Below are positions 35,359 through 44,387 of a DNA stretch of 64,000 bases, piece by piece. The position numbers and the translations under genes are program-made. Where the stretch lies: contig NZ_JAMDGZ010000006.1 in assembly GCF_028656935.1 (NCBI RefSeq), forward strand, positions 1 through 64,000, given 5' to 3'. The stretch comes from Pseudomonas rubra (lineage in GTDB: Bacteria > Pseudomonadota > Gammaproteobacteria > Pseudomonadales > Pseudomonadaceae). The notes under the pieces are model-generated. The model was given only the letters and a program-made list of their open reading frames with translations. It searched no databases and was not told where the DNA came from. Within the stretch, counting starts at the first letter, position 1. Each line of letters starts with the position of its first letter.

Positions 35359-37605
35359 TCAGAACGACGTCGTAAACGAGGCGAAGTACGCCCGGCCCGC
35401 TTCGTTGTAGGTCAAGGCCCCGGCTTCATCCGAGTTGCCTTCGCGGTACAGGCGCTTGTCGAACAGGTTGTTCACACCCACGCGCATGCTCAGGTTCTTG
35501 GTGAACTCATAACCACCGCTGATGCCGACAATGCCGTAGGGATCGACGTCCTTCTGCACGTTCTTGTCCAGGGTTTCGTTGGCCCGGGAATTGTAGGTCG
35601 GTGCTTCCTGCTTGCCGTAGTAGGTGCCGTTGAGCTGGAACGACAGCTTGTCAGTGACATTCCAGTCCAGGGTCGAGTTGACCGTGTACTCGGGGATGAT
35701 GCTCAGCGGCTCGCCGGTTTTCTTGTCCTCGGACTCGATCATGTAGGTGAAGTTGGTGTTCCAGTCCAGGGCCGGGGTCAGCTCGACGAACAGGTTGCCC
35801 TCGACGCCTTGCACCACCGCCTTGCCGGTATTCTCCCAACGCAGGATGCGACGGCCGTTAGGCAGGCGGAACAAGGTGTCGTTGCCGGCCTCGATCTTGT
35901 TCTTGTAGTCGTTGCGGAAGTAGGTCGCACTGGTACGCCAGGTGCCCTTGTCGTAGGCCAGGCCCAGTTCCTTGTTGACGCTGGTTTCCGGATCGAGGTT
36001 GGCGTTGCCCAGCAGGTAGCAGCCGCCATTGTTGGCTTCGCTGGAGTTGCAGCCGGCACCACGGCTGTACAGCAGGTAGTTGGGGTTGGCCTGGTACAGG
36101 TTCGGGGTCTTGTAGGCGCGGGCGATACCGCCCTTGATGCTCAGGGCCTCGGTGATCTGATGCGAAGCGTTCAGGCTCGGGCTCCAGTTGTCGCCGTAGT
36201 CTTCATGGTGATCCAGGCGCAGGCCGGGGGTGATGATGGTGTTCTCGCCAACCTCGATGTTGTCTTCGGCGTACAGGGCAAAGCTGCGCGCCGTGGACTT
36301 GGTCTGGGTGCGGTCGAAGTTCGGCAGTTCCGCGCCCGGGTCATAGCTTTGCGGGCGCAGTGAGCCCGGGTCGTTGAGCGACTCGTAGAGGTACTCGCCG
36401 CCCAGGGTCAGCACCTGCTCAAGGCCCATGCTCAGGGGCAGGTTGACTTCGGCGGTGGCGCGGGTGTTGCGCAGGCGCGACTCGAAGCGCCCGGCACTGC
36501 CCGATGGCGCGCCTTCACCCCAGCCGGCCAGGCCTTCGTTGAGGCGGCCGTTGCGGGTCAAGTCGTAGGACAAGGATGCGGTGGAGGTGCCCCAGTCGTA
36601 GTCGCCGCGGTGGGTGACGGCGAAGCTTGAGCGCTGCATCACGTTGGTTTCCTTGCCCACCTGGCTTTCGACGAACTCGCCGCCGGCGTTGAGCATGGTG
36701 TCGCCGGCGAAGATATTGCCCTGGCGGCTGTAGCTCGATTCCAGGTCGACGGTGTTGGCCGGGTCGATCTTCCAGCTCAACATGCCGTTGATATCTTTGT
36801 TGCGTACGCCTTCGCGGCCGGCCATCAGCGACCCTTCAGTGGCCTGGTGCGCCGTGTTGATCTTCATGTCATCGGCGTCGGTCTTGTTCAGGTTGCCATA
36901 CACGCGAAAGATCAGGCTGTCGGTGAGCGGCCCGCTGAGGCTGAAGTTGACCCGCTTGCCGGTGCCTTCGGAATCGTCCTCGGGCAGCATGGTGTACAGG
37001 GTCATGGAGCCGCGCAGGTCCTGGGTCGGACGCTTGGTGATGATGTTGACCACCCCGCCCATGGCGCCAGAGCCATAGCGCGCGGCGGCCGGGCCGCGAA
37101 GGATTTCGATGCGTTCGACTTCTTCGGCCGGTACCCAGTTGGTTTCCCCGCGGGTGTCGCGGTCGCCGCTCCAGCCGTAGCGCACGGCGTTGCGCGAAGT
37201 GGACGGCTTGCCGTCGATGAGGATCAGGGTGTTTTCCGGGCCCATGCCGCGCAGGTCGATCTGGCGGTTGTTGCCCCGGGCGCCGCTGCTGCTGTTGCCG
37301 GTGAGGTTGACCCCGGGCTCGCGGCGGATGATATCGGAGAGGTCATTGACCGGTGGGCGCTTCTTGATGTCTTCAGCGGTGATGATCGACACGCCGGGCG
37401 CTTGCTTGAGCTCCTCCTCGGCGGTCCCCAGCACCCGGGTGTTCTCAAGCTCGATGGCCTGCCGGCTGCCGGCCACTGGCAGGTCGGTGGGCTGCACCTG
37501 GACTTCGTCCGGCTGCAGCTCCAGCGGGGCCGCGGCAAGTGCCGTGGAGCCCAGGGTCGCCAGCAAGGCAATGCTTATGCGGCTGAGTTTGAAGCGCGAC
37601 GCCAT
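35359..37605 (-). CDS. pfeA: TonB-dependent ferric enterobactin-type receptor
   Basis: A 748-residue outer-membrane siderophore receptor of the FepA/PfeA/PirA group. Signal peptide LATLGSTALAAAP is visible. The plug has ITAEDIKKRPPVNDLSDIIR, RGNNRQIDLRGMGPENTLIL and RGPAAARYGSGAMGGVVNII. The barrel ends in ASFTTSF. ATG 37605 is chosen for the AGGAGAG just upstream. A Fur-box-like site lies about 66 bases before the start, so iron repression is expected. PirA is a close alternative name; the regulators PfeRS are not adjacent. Confidence 0.85.
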   Translation of the reverse strand: MASRFKLSRISIALLATLGSTALAAAPLELQPDEVQVQPTDLPVAGSRQAIELENTRVLGTAEEELKQAPGVSIITAEDIKKRPPVNDLSDIIRREPGVNLTGNSSSGARGNNRQIDLRGMGPENTLILIDGKPSTSRNAVRYGWSGDRDTRGETNWVPAEEVERIEILRGPAAARYGSGAMGGVVNIITKRPTQDLRGSMTLYTMLPEDDSEGTGKRVNFSLSGPLTDSLIFRVYGNLNKTDADDMKINTAHQATEGSLMAGREGVRNKDINGMLSWKIDPANTVDLESSYSRQGNIFAGDTMLNAGGEFVESQVGKETNVMQRSSFAVTHRGDYDWGTSTASLSYDLTRNGRLNEGLAGWGEGAPSGSAGRFESRLRNTRATAEVNLPLSMGLEQVLTLGGEYLYESLNDPGSLRPQSYDPGAELPNFDRTQTKSTARSFALYAEDNIEVGENTIITPGLRLDHHEDYGDNWSPSLNASHQITEALSIKGGIARAYKTPNLYQANPNYLLYSRGAGCNSSEANNGGCYLLGNANLDPETSVNKELGLAYDKGTWRTSATYFRNDYKNKIEAGNDTLFRLPNGRRILRWENTGKAVVQGVEGNLFVELTPALDWNTNFTYMIESEDKKTGEPLSIIPEYTVNSTLDWNVTDKLSFQLNGTYYGKQEAPTYNSRANETLDKNVQKDVDPYGIVGISGGYEFTKNLSMRVGVNNLFDKRLYREGNSDEAGALTYNEAGRAYFASFTTSF

Positions 37606-37670
37606 GTCAGATCTCTCCTGAAACAAAGGGTGAGCGGGCTGGACGGAAAGGCCAGGTCAGCTCGGAAGTC

Positions 37671-37693
37671 GAGAATGATAAGAATTACCATTC
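37671..37693. promoter_or_regulatory. Fur box upstream of the enterobactin-type receptor
   Basis: GAATGATAAGAATTACCATTC resembles the 19-base Fur consensus GATAATGATAATCATTATC, with paired NAT-type triplets on both sides. Its position just upstream of a siderophore receptor supports Fur control. Confidence 0.7.
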
Positions 37694-37733
37694 GTGAGTA
37701 AACCCTTCAGAAGAAAAATAAAATATTAACGAA

Positions 37734-37753
37734 GCAGGGCGGAAAAACCCTGC
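37734..37753 (-). terminator. Terminator after the second TonB receptor
   Basis: A GCAGGG/CCCTGC stem with an 8-base loop lies about 35 bases after the stop of the 974-residue receptor, followed on that strand by TTCGTTAATATTTTA. This is consistent with an intrinsic terminator. Confidence 0.5.
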
Positions 37754-37788
37754 TATGCGCACTGGAATGTGATAGAGGCTAAAAGCCA

Positions 37789-40713
37789 CTAGAACTGTAG
37801 GGATGCTGCCAGGCTTGAGGTTCGGCCGGGCGCCGGCATCATGCTTTGTGACATCGGGTCGAGGTAGTACTGATCGGTGAAGTTGTAAACATTGAAACTG
37901 ACCTTGAGTTCGTCGCTGACCTGGTAGTCGGCGAAGTAGTCGTAGATACGCGCTTCCAGGTAATGCTGCTGCGGTGTGGTGGTGCCCACGTGCCAGCTCT
38001 TGTCCAGCACATACATCGGCCCGCTGGTGTAGCGCATGCGTATTCCGGTTGCCAGTTTCTGCTCGAAGGCCTTGGCGCCCAGCACCAGGTTGACGCTGTA
38101 GCGTGGCGGGTTCTGGGTGTTGGTGTAGGAGCCCTGGAAGCCGCCGGTGGTGCAGTCTGGCGTTTCGCTCTTGCCGCCGTCGCGCAGGGCCTGGGCAAAG
38201 GCGCGGTCGCAGGTTTCGGCCTTGATGTTGTAGACGTACGAGGCGTCAGCGAACCACCAGTGGCTGTCGTAGTGGCTCTGCAGCTCGACGCCCTGGGTGG
38301 TGAAACTGTCGACGTTGCGGATCTTCAGCTCGCCGTTGAAGCCGGGGCGGCCGTAGGGGTTGTAGCGGTAGTTGCGGGTGACCATGTCGTCGATGGTGTT
38401 GTTGAAGTAGGCCAGCTTGATCCCGGCCTGGTCGTTGTCCAGCAACAGGTTGCTGCCCTTGAGCGAGGCACCGACCTCGAAGGTTTTCATCCGCTCCGGG
38501 CGCAGGTCGTAGTTGGGTTGCGCCGACCAGGCACCGAGGGTGGTCTCGAACAGCGATGGCATGCGCATGCCCTGGTTGTACAGGGCGTACGCCATAAGGT
38601 TCGGGGTAAAGGCGTAGCTGACACTGTAGGCCGGGGCGAAACCGTGGCCAGACAACTCGGCGTTGTCGGCGAAACCGGCAAACTCGGCGTTCCACCACGG
38701 CGCGTCGGGGTCGGCGCCAGCGGGTGCGGCATACAGCGCCTGGCGGTTGCGGTCGTGGATGCGATAGGCGCTGTAGCGTCCACCGGCGGTGAAGGTCAGT
38801 TCCGGGGTCGGCTTGTATTCCAGGGCGCTGCTCAGGCTGTACTCGTGGCGGTAGGCGTTGCGTTCGATGCGGTTGTTTTCCAGGTCGTCCTGCCAGGGCT
38901 TGCGGCTAGGGTCGATGGTCTCATAGAGGTAGGAGGCGCCATAGGTCAGGGCATAGTCGCCGACGCCGGTGATCCAGCGGCTGGTGTTGCTGATATCGCC
39001 GCCGATTTTGAGGTTGGTCAGGTCCGACTCGAGCGATTTGCGGTACTTCTCGCTTTGTTCGTCCTGGTAACCCTGGCCCCGTTGCGGCGCGGTAAAGCCG
39101 ATGTTGTTGTACATGATGCTGCGCCCGAAGGTCGCCCAGGCATGGCCGTTAAGGTCGATATAGCGCGCCAGGCTGTCATCCTCCGGGCGCCACTTGAACT
39201 CGCTGGTAAGGGTGTGCAGCTTCATGTTGCCGGGCTTGAACTGGACCATCCGGTTGGCGCCGCTGTAGTCGTAGACCGGGTCCAGGGTCTCGCGCACGTA
39301 GCAGCCGGTGCTGTCCCACATGTTGTCGCCGTCCGGCACCGGTGCGTCGATGCCCAAACACTGCTGGTAGTACTCGGGGTCGGCGCGCATCCAGAACTCT
39401 TCGTCGTAGCGGTCGATGTCCTTTTTGAAGTCGCCCAGTGGCCAGGTCATCGACGGGCCGGTGCGGCCAATCTGCGAGGGCATGATTTCACCGAAACTCG
39501 AATCCATGTAGCGGTAGCCCAGGGCCAGCTCCATGCCGTTTTCCCGGTACAGGGTGCCCTTGAGCATGAAGGACTTGTTATGGGTGCTGGAGTTCAACAC
39601 TTCTTCACCGGGCCAATAGTTGCGCGCCACGGTGTTGGCATCGACCAGGGCGCCGCCGCTGATCTCTGAGGTGTCGTAGCGCGAGTAGCCGTGCTTGCCG
39701 GCAAAGTAGTTGTTGTTGCGCCGTTCGGCATAGGCGGCCACCAGGTCGAAGGCTTCATCCTTGTGGGCAAACGCCAGGCTGCGTGACCAGTCGTGGGCGT
39801 GCAGCAGGTCGTTGCGCTCGGTGCGCGGGCGTACCCGGTAATCGCTGGGCACATCGGCTGTGCTGTTGTCCGCCAGCGAGCCGCGCAGGCGCCAGCCTGT
39901 GGTTTCGCCGGGCATGAGGATGTCCTCGACGGTCAGTGTCTGCATCTCTACCGAACCGCCAATGGCCCCGGAGGCAGCGGCGTCCAGGCTCGGCCCCTTG
40001 TTGACGGTGACGCTGCTGATCAGGTCCGGGTCGATGTAGGCCCGTTGCGCGGTACCGGCGTAACCGCGATAGACATCCAGCGATTGCTGACTGCCATCGA
40101 CCTTGACCGGCACCCGGCCCTGGCCCTGGATACCGCGGATGTTGACCTCGATGCCACCGCCATTGCGCCCGTCGGAGGTCTGCACACCGGCGATACCGGC
40201 GAGCAGGTCAGCATTGGAGCGCCCGCGAAAACGCTCCAGTTGTTCCAGGTTACGGGTTTCGATGGAGCGCGGCACGCCGTAGTCCTTGAGCCCGTCCTCG
40301 TCAGCCTGGTCCTTGACCCGGGTCGCGCCGAGTTCCAGGGCATCGCTGGCTTGCACGGCCTGCTCAATCAGTACCCGGCCGTCGTCGCTGAAGTAGGCGC
40401 TCAGGCCGCTGCCGGCCAGCAGTTTGCTCAGAGCCTGGGCGGGCGAGTAGTGGCCCTGCAGGCCCAGCGATGGCTTGCCTGCGGTCAGGCGGGCATCCAC
40501 TGACAGCAGCAGGCCGGCGCTGGCGGCAAACTGGGTCAGGGCCTGGTCGAGGTTGCCAGCAGGAATCTGGTACAGGCGTTGTTCCAGGTGGGCAGGTTCG
40601 GCTTGGGCTGGCATTGCCAGGCTGCAGCAGGCGGCGCTGAGCAGGCTGCCGAACAATCCGTTGCGGATCGCCAGGCTCAGGGTGGACGGGCAGGGTGGCA
40701 GCAGGTTCGGCAT
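37789..40713 (-). CDS. TonB-dependent transducer receptor with STN signalling domain
   Basis: A 974-residue outer-membrane receptor, longer than usual. After a signal peptide (ending AMPAQA) it has an STN signalling domain (about 50-120, GNLDQALTQFAASAGLLLSV), a plug with VNIRGIQGQGRVPVKVDG and VTVNKGPSLDAAASGAIGGS, and a barrel ending AASLQF. The segment RMPSLFE followed by PNYDLRPE resembles the FRAP/NPNL signature of heme and hemophore receptors, so a heme-type ligand is possible but unproven. It stands downstream of FecI/FecR-type genes, forming a cell-surface signalling trio. AGGAG precedes the ATG. Confidence 0.83.
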   Translation of the reverse strand: MPNLLPPCPSTLSLAIRNGLFGSLLSAACCSLAMPAQAEPAHLEQRLYQIPAGNLDQALTQFAASAGLLLSVDARLTAGKPSLGLQGHYSPAQALSKLLAGSGLSAYFSDDGRVLIEQAVQASDALELGATRVKDQADEDGLKDYGVPRSIETRNLEQLERFRGRSNADLLAGIAGVQTSDGRNGGGIEVNIRGIQGQGRVPVKVDGSQQSLDVYRGYAGTAQRAYIDPDLISSVTVNKGPSLDAAASGAIGGSVEMQTLTVEDILMPGETTGWRLRGSLADNSTADVPSDYRVRPRTERNDLLHAHDWSRSLAFAHKDEAFDLVAAYAERRNNNYFAGKHGYSRYDTSEISGGALVDANTVARNYWPGEEVLNSSTHNKSFMLKGTLYRENGMELALGYRYMDSSFGEIMPSQIGRTGPSMTWPLGDFKKDIDRYDEEFWMRADPEYYQQCLGIDAPVPDGDNMWDSTGCYVRETLDPVYDYSGANRMVQFKPGNMKLHTLTSEFKWRPEDDSLARYIDLNGHAWATFGRSIMYNNIGFTAPQRGQGYQDEQSEKYRKSLESDLTNLKIGGDISNTSRWITGVGDYALTYGASYLYETIDPSRKPWQDDLENNRIERNAYRHEYSLSSALEYKPTPELTFTAGGRYSAYRIHDRNRQALYAAPAGADPDAPWWNAEFAGFADNAELSGHGFAPAYSVSYAFTPNLMAYALYNQGMRMPSLFETTLGAWSAQPNYDLRPERMKTFEVGASLKGSNLLLDNDQAGIKLAYFNNTIDDMVTRNYRYNPYGRPGFNGELKIRNVDSFTTQGVELQSHYDSHWWFADASYVYNIKAETCDRAFAQALRDGGKSETPDCTTGGFQGSYTNTQNPPRYSVNLVLGAKAFEQKLATGIRMRYTSGPMYVLDKSWHVGTTTPQQHYLEARIYDYFADYQVSDELKVSFNVYNFTDQYYLDPMSQSMMPAPGRTSSLAASLQF

Positions 40714-40827
40714 CCCGAAGGCTCCTTTGAGAATGCGAATTGGTTAGCGTTGATGACTAACCCGAACGAGCGCCGCAAACCGACAACGGCCTGTGCAAAT
40801 AATTTTCAAACCAGCATGGGAGGGTGT

Positions 40828-41772
40828 TCAACGCGCCTTGACGGTCACCCAGTAACGGCTCAGGTAGTGCACCTGGATCGGCAGGCTGTCCTGCAGGGCG
40901 GCAAGGGTGCGGTCGCTGTCGGTCAGGGCAAACACGCCGGTAATCGGCCATTGGGCGACGGCAGGCTCACAGCGGATGACACCGCGCCGATGGCGGTTGA
41001 GCTCATCGAGGAACTGCCCCAGGGGCTGACGCTCGGCGATCAACCGGCCGTGTTCCCAGGCGATGCTATTGCGATCGGCCGCGTGCTGCGGGCCGCAGCC
41101 TTGCGCGTTGAACCACAGGCCGTTGCCTGCCTTGAGCAACTGCTCAGTGCCAGAGCTGGGGCGGATCATCACAGCGCCTTCGAACAGTTCGACACGGCTG
41201 CCGCCTTGCAGCTCGCGCACGGCAAAGCGCGTGCCCAGGGCCTGTACTTCACCGGCAGTGGTCAAAACCTTGAGCGGCCTTGGGTCCTTGGCACTGTTCA
41301 ACAGCAGTTCGCCTTCAAGCAGGTGGATGCGCCGCTCCTGTGCATTGAACTGGATATTCACGCTGCTGCGGCTGTTAAGCAGCAACTGGCTGCCATCGGC
41401 CAATTGCAGGCGACGCACTTCACCGGGTGCGCTGCGTTGATCGGCCATGGCTTCGTGCCACGGCAGATGGCGTTGGCCCAGGTAGCCACTGCCACCCACC
41501 AGCAGCACCAGGCACAGTTGCCGGAGCAGGGTGCGTCGGCCCTGGCGCTCTTCGAGCACGCTGCGCGCGGTATGCACAGGCACTGCCGCGAGGGTCTGCT
41601 GCAGGGCCTGCAGGCGTTGCCAGGCGCGTTGGTGCTCGGCATTCGCCGCTTGCCAGTGGGCGAACGCAAGGCCTTGTTGCGCATCCAGAGGCCCGTCCCA
41701 GTGCAGCATCAGCCAGTGGCTGGCCTGCTCGACAATCGCCGCGTCGATCGGTGCATCGCTGGCCGTGTTCAT
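40828..41772 (-). CDS. FecR-type anti-sigma/transducer protein
   Basis: A 314-residue inner-membrane protein. The cytosolic N-terminus (DUF4880-like, ASHWLMLHWDGPLDAQQGLAFAHW) binds the sigma factor. One membrane segment (about 95-112) follows, then a periplasmic FecR domain with GEVRRLQLADGSQLLLNSRS and VQALGTRFAVRELQGG that senses the STN domain of the receptor. The start overlaps the sigma stop by ATGA. The longer frame upstream lies inside the sigma gene and is not real. Confidence 0.92.
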   Translation of the reverse strand: MNTASDAPIDAAIVEQASHWLMLHWDGPLDAQQGLAFAHWQAANAEHQRAWQRLQALQQTLAAVPVHTARSVLEERQGRRTLLRQLCLVLLVGGSGYLGQRHLPWHEAMADQRSAPGEVRRLQLADGSQLLLNSRSSVNIQFNAQERRIHLLEGELLLNSAKDPRPLKVLTTAGEVQALGTRFAVRELQGGSRVELFEGAVMIRPSSGTEQLLKAGNGLWFNAQGCGPQHAADRNSIAWEHGRLIAERQPLGQFLDELNRHRRGVIRCEPAVAQWPITGVFALTDSDRTLAALQDSLPIQVHYLSRYWVTVKAR

Positions 41773-42299
41773 TGGCTGTAGAGCACCTGGTAGCAGGCCT
41801 GGATGGCGCGAATCATGTACTTCTGCACCGAGCTGACCGTCACCCCCAGGCGCTCGGCGATGTCGGCGTAGCCCAGGCCTTCGAAGCGTGACAGCAAGAA
41901 GGCGCTGCGGACCTTGGCCGGCATGCTGTCGAGCATCTGGTCGATCTGTTGCAAGGTCTGCAGGATCATCGCGCGGTCCTCCAGCGAAGGTGTCTGCGGT
42001 TCGTCCAGGTGGGCGATGCTGGCCAGGTAGGCCTGCTCGATACGTTGACGACGCCACTGGTCTATCATCAGGTTGCGCGCCAGTTGCACCAGGTAGCTGC
42101 GGCCTTCGTCGTGGCCGGGCAGGCGACCGCTGACCAGCAAGCGCAGGAAGGTGTCATGGGCAATATCGGCGGCACGCTCGCGGTCGCCCAGGCGCTTGCG
42201 CAGCCAGGCCTGGAGCCAGCCGTGGTGATCGCGATAAAGGCCATGGAGCTGTTGCTGAGGGACGGGGAAGGTAGGGGGCACCCGGAGATCCTGAAACAT
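41769..42299 (-). CDS. FecI-type ECF sigma factor
   Basis: A 176-residue iron-starvation sigma factor. Region 2 is visible as LRKRLGDRERAADIAHDTFLRLL and SYLVQLARNLMIDQWRR. Region 4 HTH is FEGLGYADIAERLGVTVSSVQKYMIRA. First gene of the sigma-FecR-receptor trio, with a Fur-like palindrome 12-31 bases before the start. It is expected to be made under iron limitation and activated when the receptor is loaded. Confidence 0.93.
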   Translation of the reverse strand: MFQDLRVPPTFPVPQQQLHGLYRDHHGWLQAWLRKRLGDRERAADIAHDTFLRLLVSGRLPGHDEGRSYLVQLARNLMIDQWRRQRIEQAYLASIAHLDEPQTPSLEDRAMILQTLQQIDQMLDSMPAKVRSAFLLSRFEGLGYADIAERLGVTVSSVQKYMIRAIQACYQVLYSQ

Positions 42300-42310
42300 G
42301 AAAGATGCAG

Positions 42311-42330
42311 TTGCGAATTGTTCGCATTAT
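42311..42330. promoter_or_regulatory. Fur-like palindrome upstream of the sigma gene
   Basis: TTGCGAATTGTTCGCATTAT contains facing GCGAA/TTCGC arms, a pattern common in Fur boxes of Pseudomonas FecI-type genes. It lies immediately upstream of the sigma start. Confidence 0.6.
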
Positions 42331-42336
42331 ACGGGT

Positions 42337-42374
42337 AAAAAAAGAACCGTGACCACCCTGCGGTGAGTCACGGT
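42337..42374 (-). terminator. Strong intrinsic terminator after the csgBA operon
   Basis: On the minus strand an ACCGTGAC/GTCACGGT stem (42346-42374, with an inner CAC/GTG extension) is followed by a run of seven T (42337-42343). It lies downstream of csgA and just upstream of the sigma gene, closing the amyloid operon. Confidence 0.85.
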
Positions 42375-42402
42375 CAAGTTGGGGAGAATCAGATCGCGGG
42401 GG

Positions 42403-42483
42403 CCCCATCGCCGGCAACGCCGGCTCCCACAGGTTTCAGTGCACAGAGATCTATTGTGGGAGCCGGCGTTGCCGGCGATGGGG
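42403..42483. repeat. Perfect inverted REP pair (BIME) after csgA
   Basis: Arms of 29 bases (42403-42431 and 42455-42483) are exact reverse complements with core GCCGGCGTTGCCGGCGATGG, separated by 23 bases. This is a different REP subtype (GCCGGCGTTGCCGGC) from the pair at 35.3 kb. It fills the gap between the csgA stop and the intrinsic terminator. Confidence 0.88.
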
Positions 42484-42504
42484 CGCGTAGCGGCCCTAAA
42501 GCAA

Positions 42505-43884
42505 TTACTGCTGCAACACCGTCGCCTGGTTACCCGCACCAAATTGCTGGACGGTGGCGGTCATGCTCGCGCCGCTCTGGTCGACCATGGCCTGGTTGCC
42601 CGAGCCGCCCTGGGTCACGTAGGCGACGTTGACACCATCGGCCTGTTTGATGGTGGCCTGGTTGTTGTCGCCGTACAGCTGCCAGGTATGGCTCTGGTTG
42701 CCGCTGCCCGATTGCTCGACCTTGATGCTGTTGGCCTCGCCGTTGCTCAGGCCAGTGGCGTAGTTGGCGGTGCCGCGCTGGTCGGCGATCAGCAGGTTGT
42801 CGCTACCATTCTGTTCGAAGTACAGCTCGTTGTTGCTGTCGACCTGGGTCAGGTTGGCGGTGTTGCCCGTGCCGTTCTGATTGATTTCGGCGCGTTGGCC
42901 ACTGCCGAACTGGCCACCATGCTTGTCACCCTTCCAGTTGCTGGCAAGGATCTTGTTGCCCGTGCCGGTGGAGGTCACCGTCAGCACATGGTTGTCGCCT
43001 TGCTGGTAGGTGTAGGCAAGGTTGCTCTGGCCGTGCTGGTAGAGCGAGGTGGTCGACTGCATCGACTCGTACTGGTCGGCATAGCTGGCGTTGAGGCTGC
43101 CGGCCTGGGTGATGCTGGCCAGGTTGCCCTCACCGAAGCTCTGGTCAACCACGCTTTCGTTGGTCTGCCCGTACTGAGTCACCGCCGTCTGGCTACCAAG
43201 CTGGGTGTCCTGCCAGACTTCGCTGGAGTTGGCGCTGCCGTTCTGGTTGATGGTCACGCTGCCGTCCTGGCCCTCGCGCTGGTCGCCATAGGCCCAGTTG
43301 TCATCGCCGGCCTGGTAGATGCCGATCTGGCCATTGTTGTAGTTCAGGTGCTCGGCCGCGCTGTAGTTGCCGCTACCGGCCTGGATGCTCAAGGCGTTGT
43401 TGCCACCACCGCCAAATTGCTGCTCGACGAAGGCACGGTTGTTGTCACCGAACTGCAGGGTGGTGCCCTGGCTGCCGGTCTGGCTGTCCTGGTAGATGAA
43501 CGAGAAGTTACCCGTGCCTTGTTGCTGCTGCTGGGCGCTGTTCTCGACGCCCAGCGACTGGCTGGCGTGGGTGTTGTTCAGGGCCCCGGCGTTCTGCTGG
43601 TTGATCTGGCTGCCGAATTCGAACAGTTGCTCGGCGTAACCTGCGTTGTAGTCACCGGCGCCACTTTGCTGGATCTGGCTGTTGCCGCCTTCCTGCTTGG
43701 CCGCGTGGTTGTTGCCCAGGCCCAATTGGTTTTGGGTGGTGGTACTGAGCGGCGCGGCGATCTGCTTGACCTCGGCGATGTTCTCGGTGCCGAACTGGTT
43801 CTGGGTCGACTGGCTGTCGTCGGCCATGGCCTGGCCGGCAACGGCCAGGACAATGGCGGCGCTTAAAGGAGCGAGCTTGAACAT
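42505..43884 (-). CDS. csgA: Long CsgA-like curlin (major amyloid subunit)
   Basis: A 459-residue exported protein, about three times the E. coli CsgA length. After signal peptide LSAAIVLAVAGQAMA it is built of roughly twenty curlin-type repeats of about 22 residues with alternating Gln/Asn, Gly and aliphatic residues (for example INQNGSANSSEVWQ, VEQSGSGNQSHTWQ, IKQADGVNVAYVTQ). These form cross-beta stacks in amyloid fibres. It is last gene of a four-gene operon behind csgB and two secreted paralogs. No csgE, csgF or csgG is in the window. GGAGG precedes the start. Confidence 0.87.
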   Translation of the reverse strand: MFKLAPLSAAIVLAVAGQAMADDSQSTQNQFGTENIAEVKQIAAPLSTTTQNQLGLGNNHAAKQEGGNSQIQQSGAGDYNAGYAEQLFEFGSQINQQNAGALNNTHASQSLGVENSAQQQQQGTGNFSFIYQDSQTGSQGTTLQFGDNNRAFVEQQFGGGGNNALSIQAGSGNYSAAEHLNYNNGQIGIYQAGDDNWAYGDQREGQDGSVTINQNGSANSSEVWQDTQLGSQTAVTQYGQTNESVVDQSFGEGNLASITQAGSLNASYADQYESMQSTTSLYQHGQSNLAYTYQQGDNHVLTVTSTGTGNKILASNWKGDKHGGQFGSGQRAEINQNGTGNTANLTQVDSNNELYFEQNGSDNLLIADQRGTANYATGLSNGEANSIKVEQSGSGNQSHTWQLYGDNNQATIKQADGVNVAYVTQGGSGNQAMVDQSGASMTATVQQFGAGNQATVLQQ

Positions 43885-43900
43885 GGTGGTGCCTCCAGGT

Positions 43901-44371
43901 TTAACGGTATTGGTTGACTTGCACGCGCTGCCCGTTGCCAGCCTGGATCACCGAGCTTGAAAGCCCGCTGCCGGCTTGTTCGATGCTGGCGCTGTTGCTG
44001 TTGCCGTACTGTTCGATCTGCGCGCGGTTGTTGCTGCCGCTCTGGCTGATCGAGGCGCTGTTGCCGTAGCCCTGCTGGTTGATCGTGGCCATCAGGTCGT
44101 TGCCTTGTTGCAGGATGTACGCCTCTTGTGCGCCGCCTTGCTGGACGATGCGCCCGAGCAGGGCCTGGCCGTCCTGGCCAATGGCCGCACGGTTGGCCTG
44201 GCCGTTCTGCTCGACCTGGGCTAGCTGGCCGCTTGAAGGCGCCAGCGGCTGCATCGACAGCTCGCCCAAGTCGCTGCCCATGGCCAGGTCAGCGTTATCC
44301 ATCAAATCGTCGGCCAGGGCGGCCTGACCGATCAGGGTCAGGCTCAACAACAAGCGGGTCAGGCGCGCCAT
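43901..44371 (-). CDS. csgB: CsgB-like curlin nucleator
   Basis: A 156-residue exported protein, normal size for the nucleator CsgB. Signal peptide LTLIGQAALA, an acidic linker, then about five curlin repeats (VEQNGQANRAAIGQ, INQQGYGNSASISQ, IEQYGNSNSASIEQ, VIQAGNGQRVQVNQ). The charged C-terminal end (VNQYR) is like the surface-anchoring repeat of CsgB. It lies 16 bases upstream of csgA and 16 bases after the secreted paralog. AAAGGAGA lies before the ATG. Confidence 0.87.
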   Translation of the reverse strand: MARLTRLLLSLTLIGQAALADDLMDNADLAMGSDLGELSMQPLAPSSGQLAQVEQNGQANRAAIGQDGQALLGRIVQQGGAQEAYILQQGNDLMATINQQGYGNSASISQSGSNNRAQIEQYGNSNSASIEQAGSGLSSSVIQAGNGQRVQVNQYR

Positions 44372-44387
44372 GGTCGTTCTCCTTTAG

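Noticed and set aside
42505..43884. Repeated blocks in this stretch considered as a CRISPR or tandem DNA repeat
   Set aside because: The periodicity is in the protein (curlin repeats). The DNA units vary and there are no constant repeats with unique spacers.
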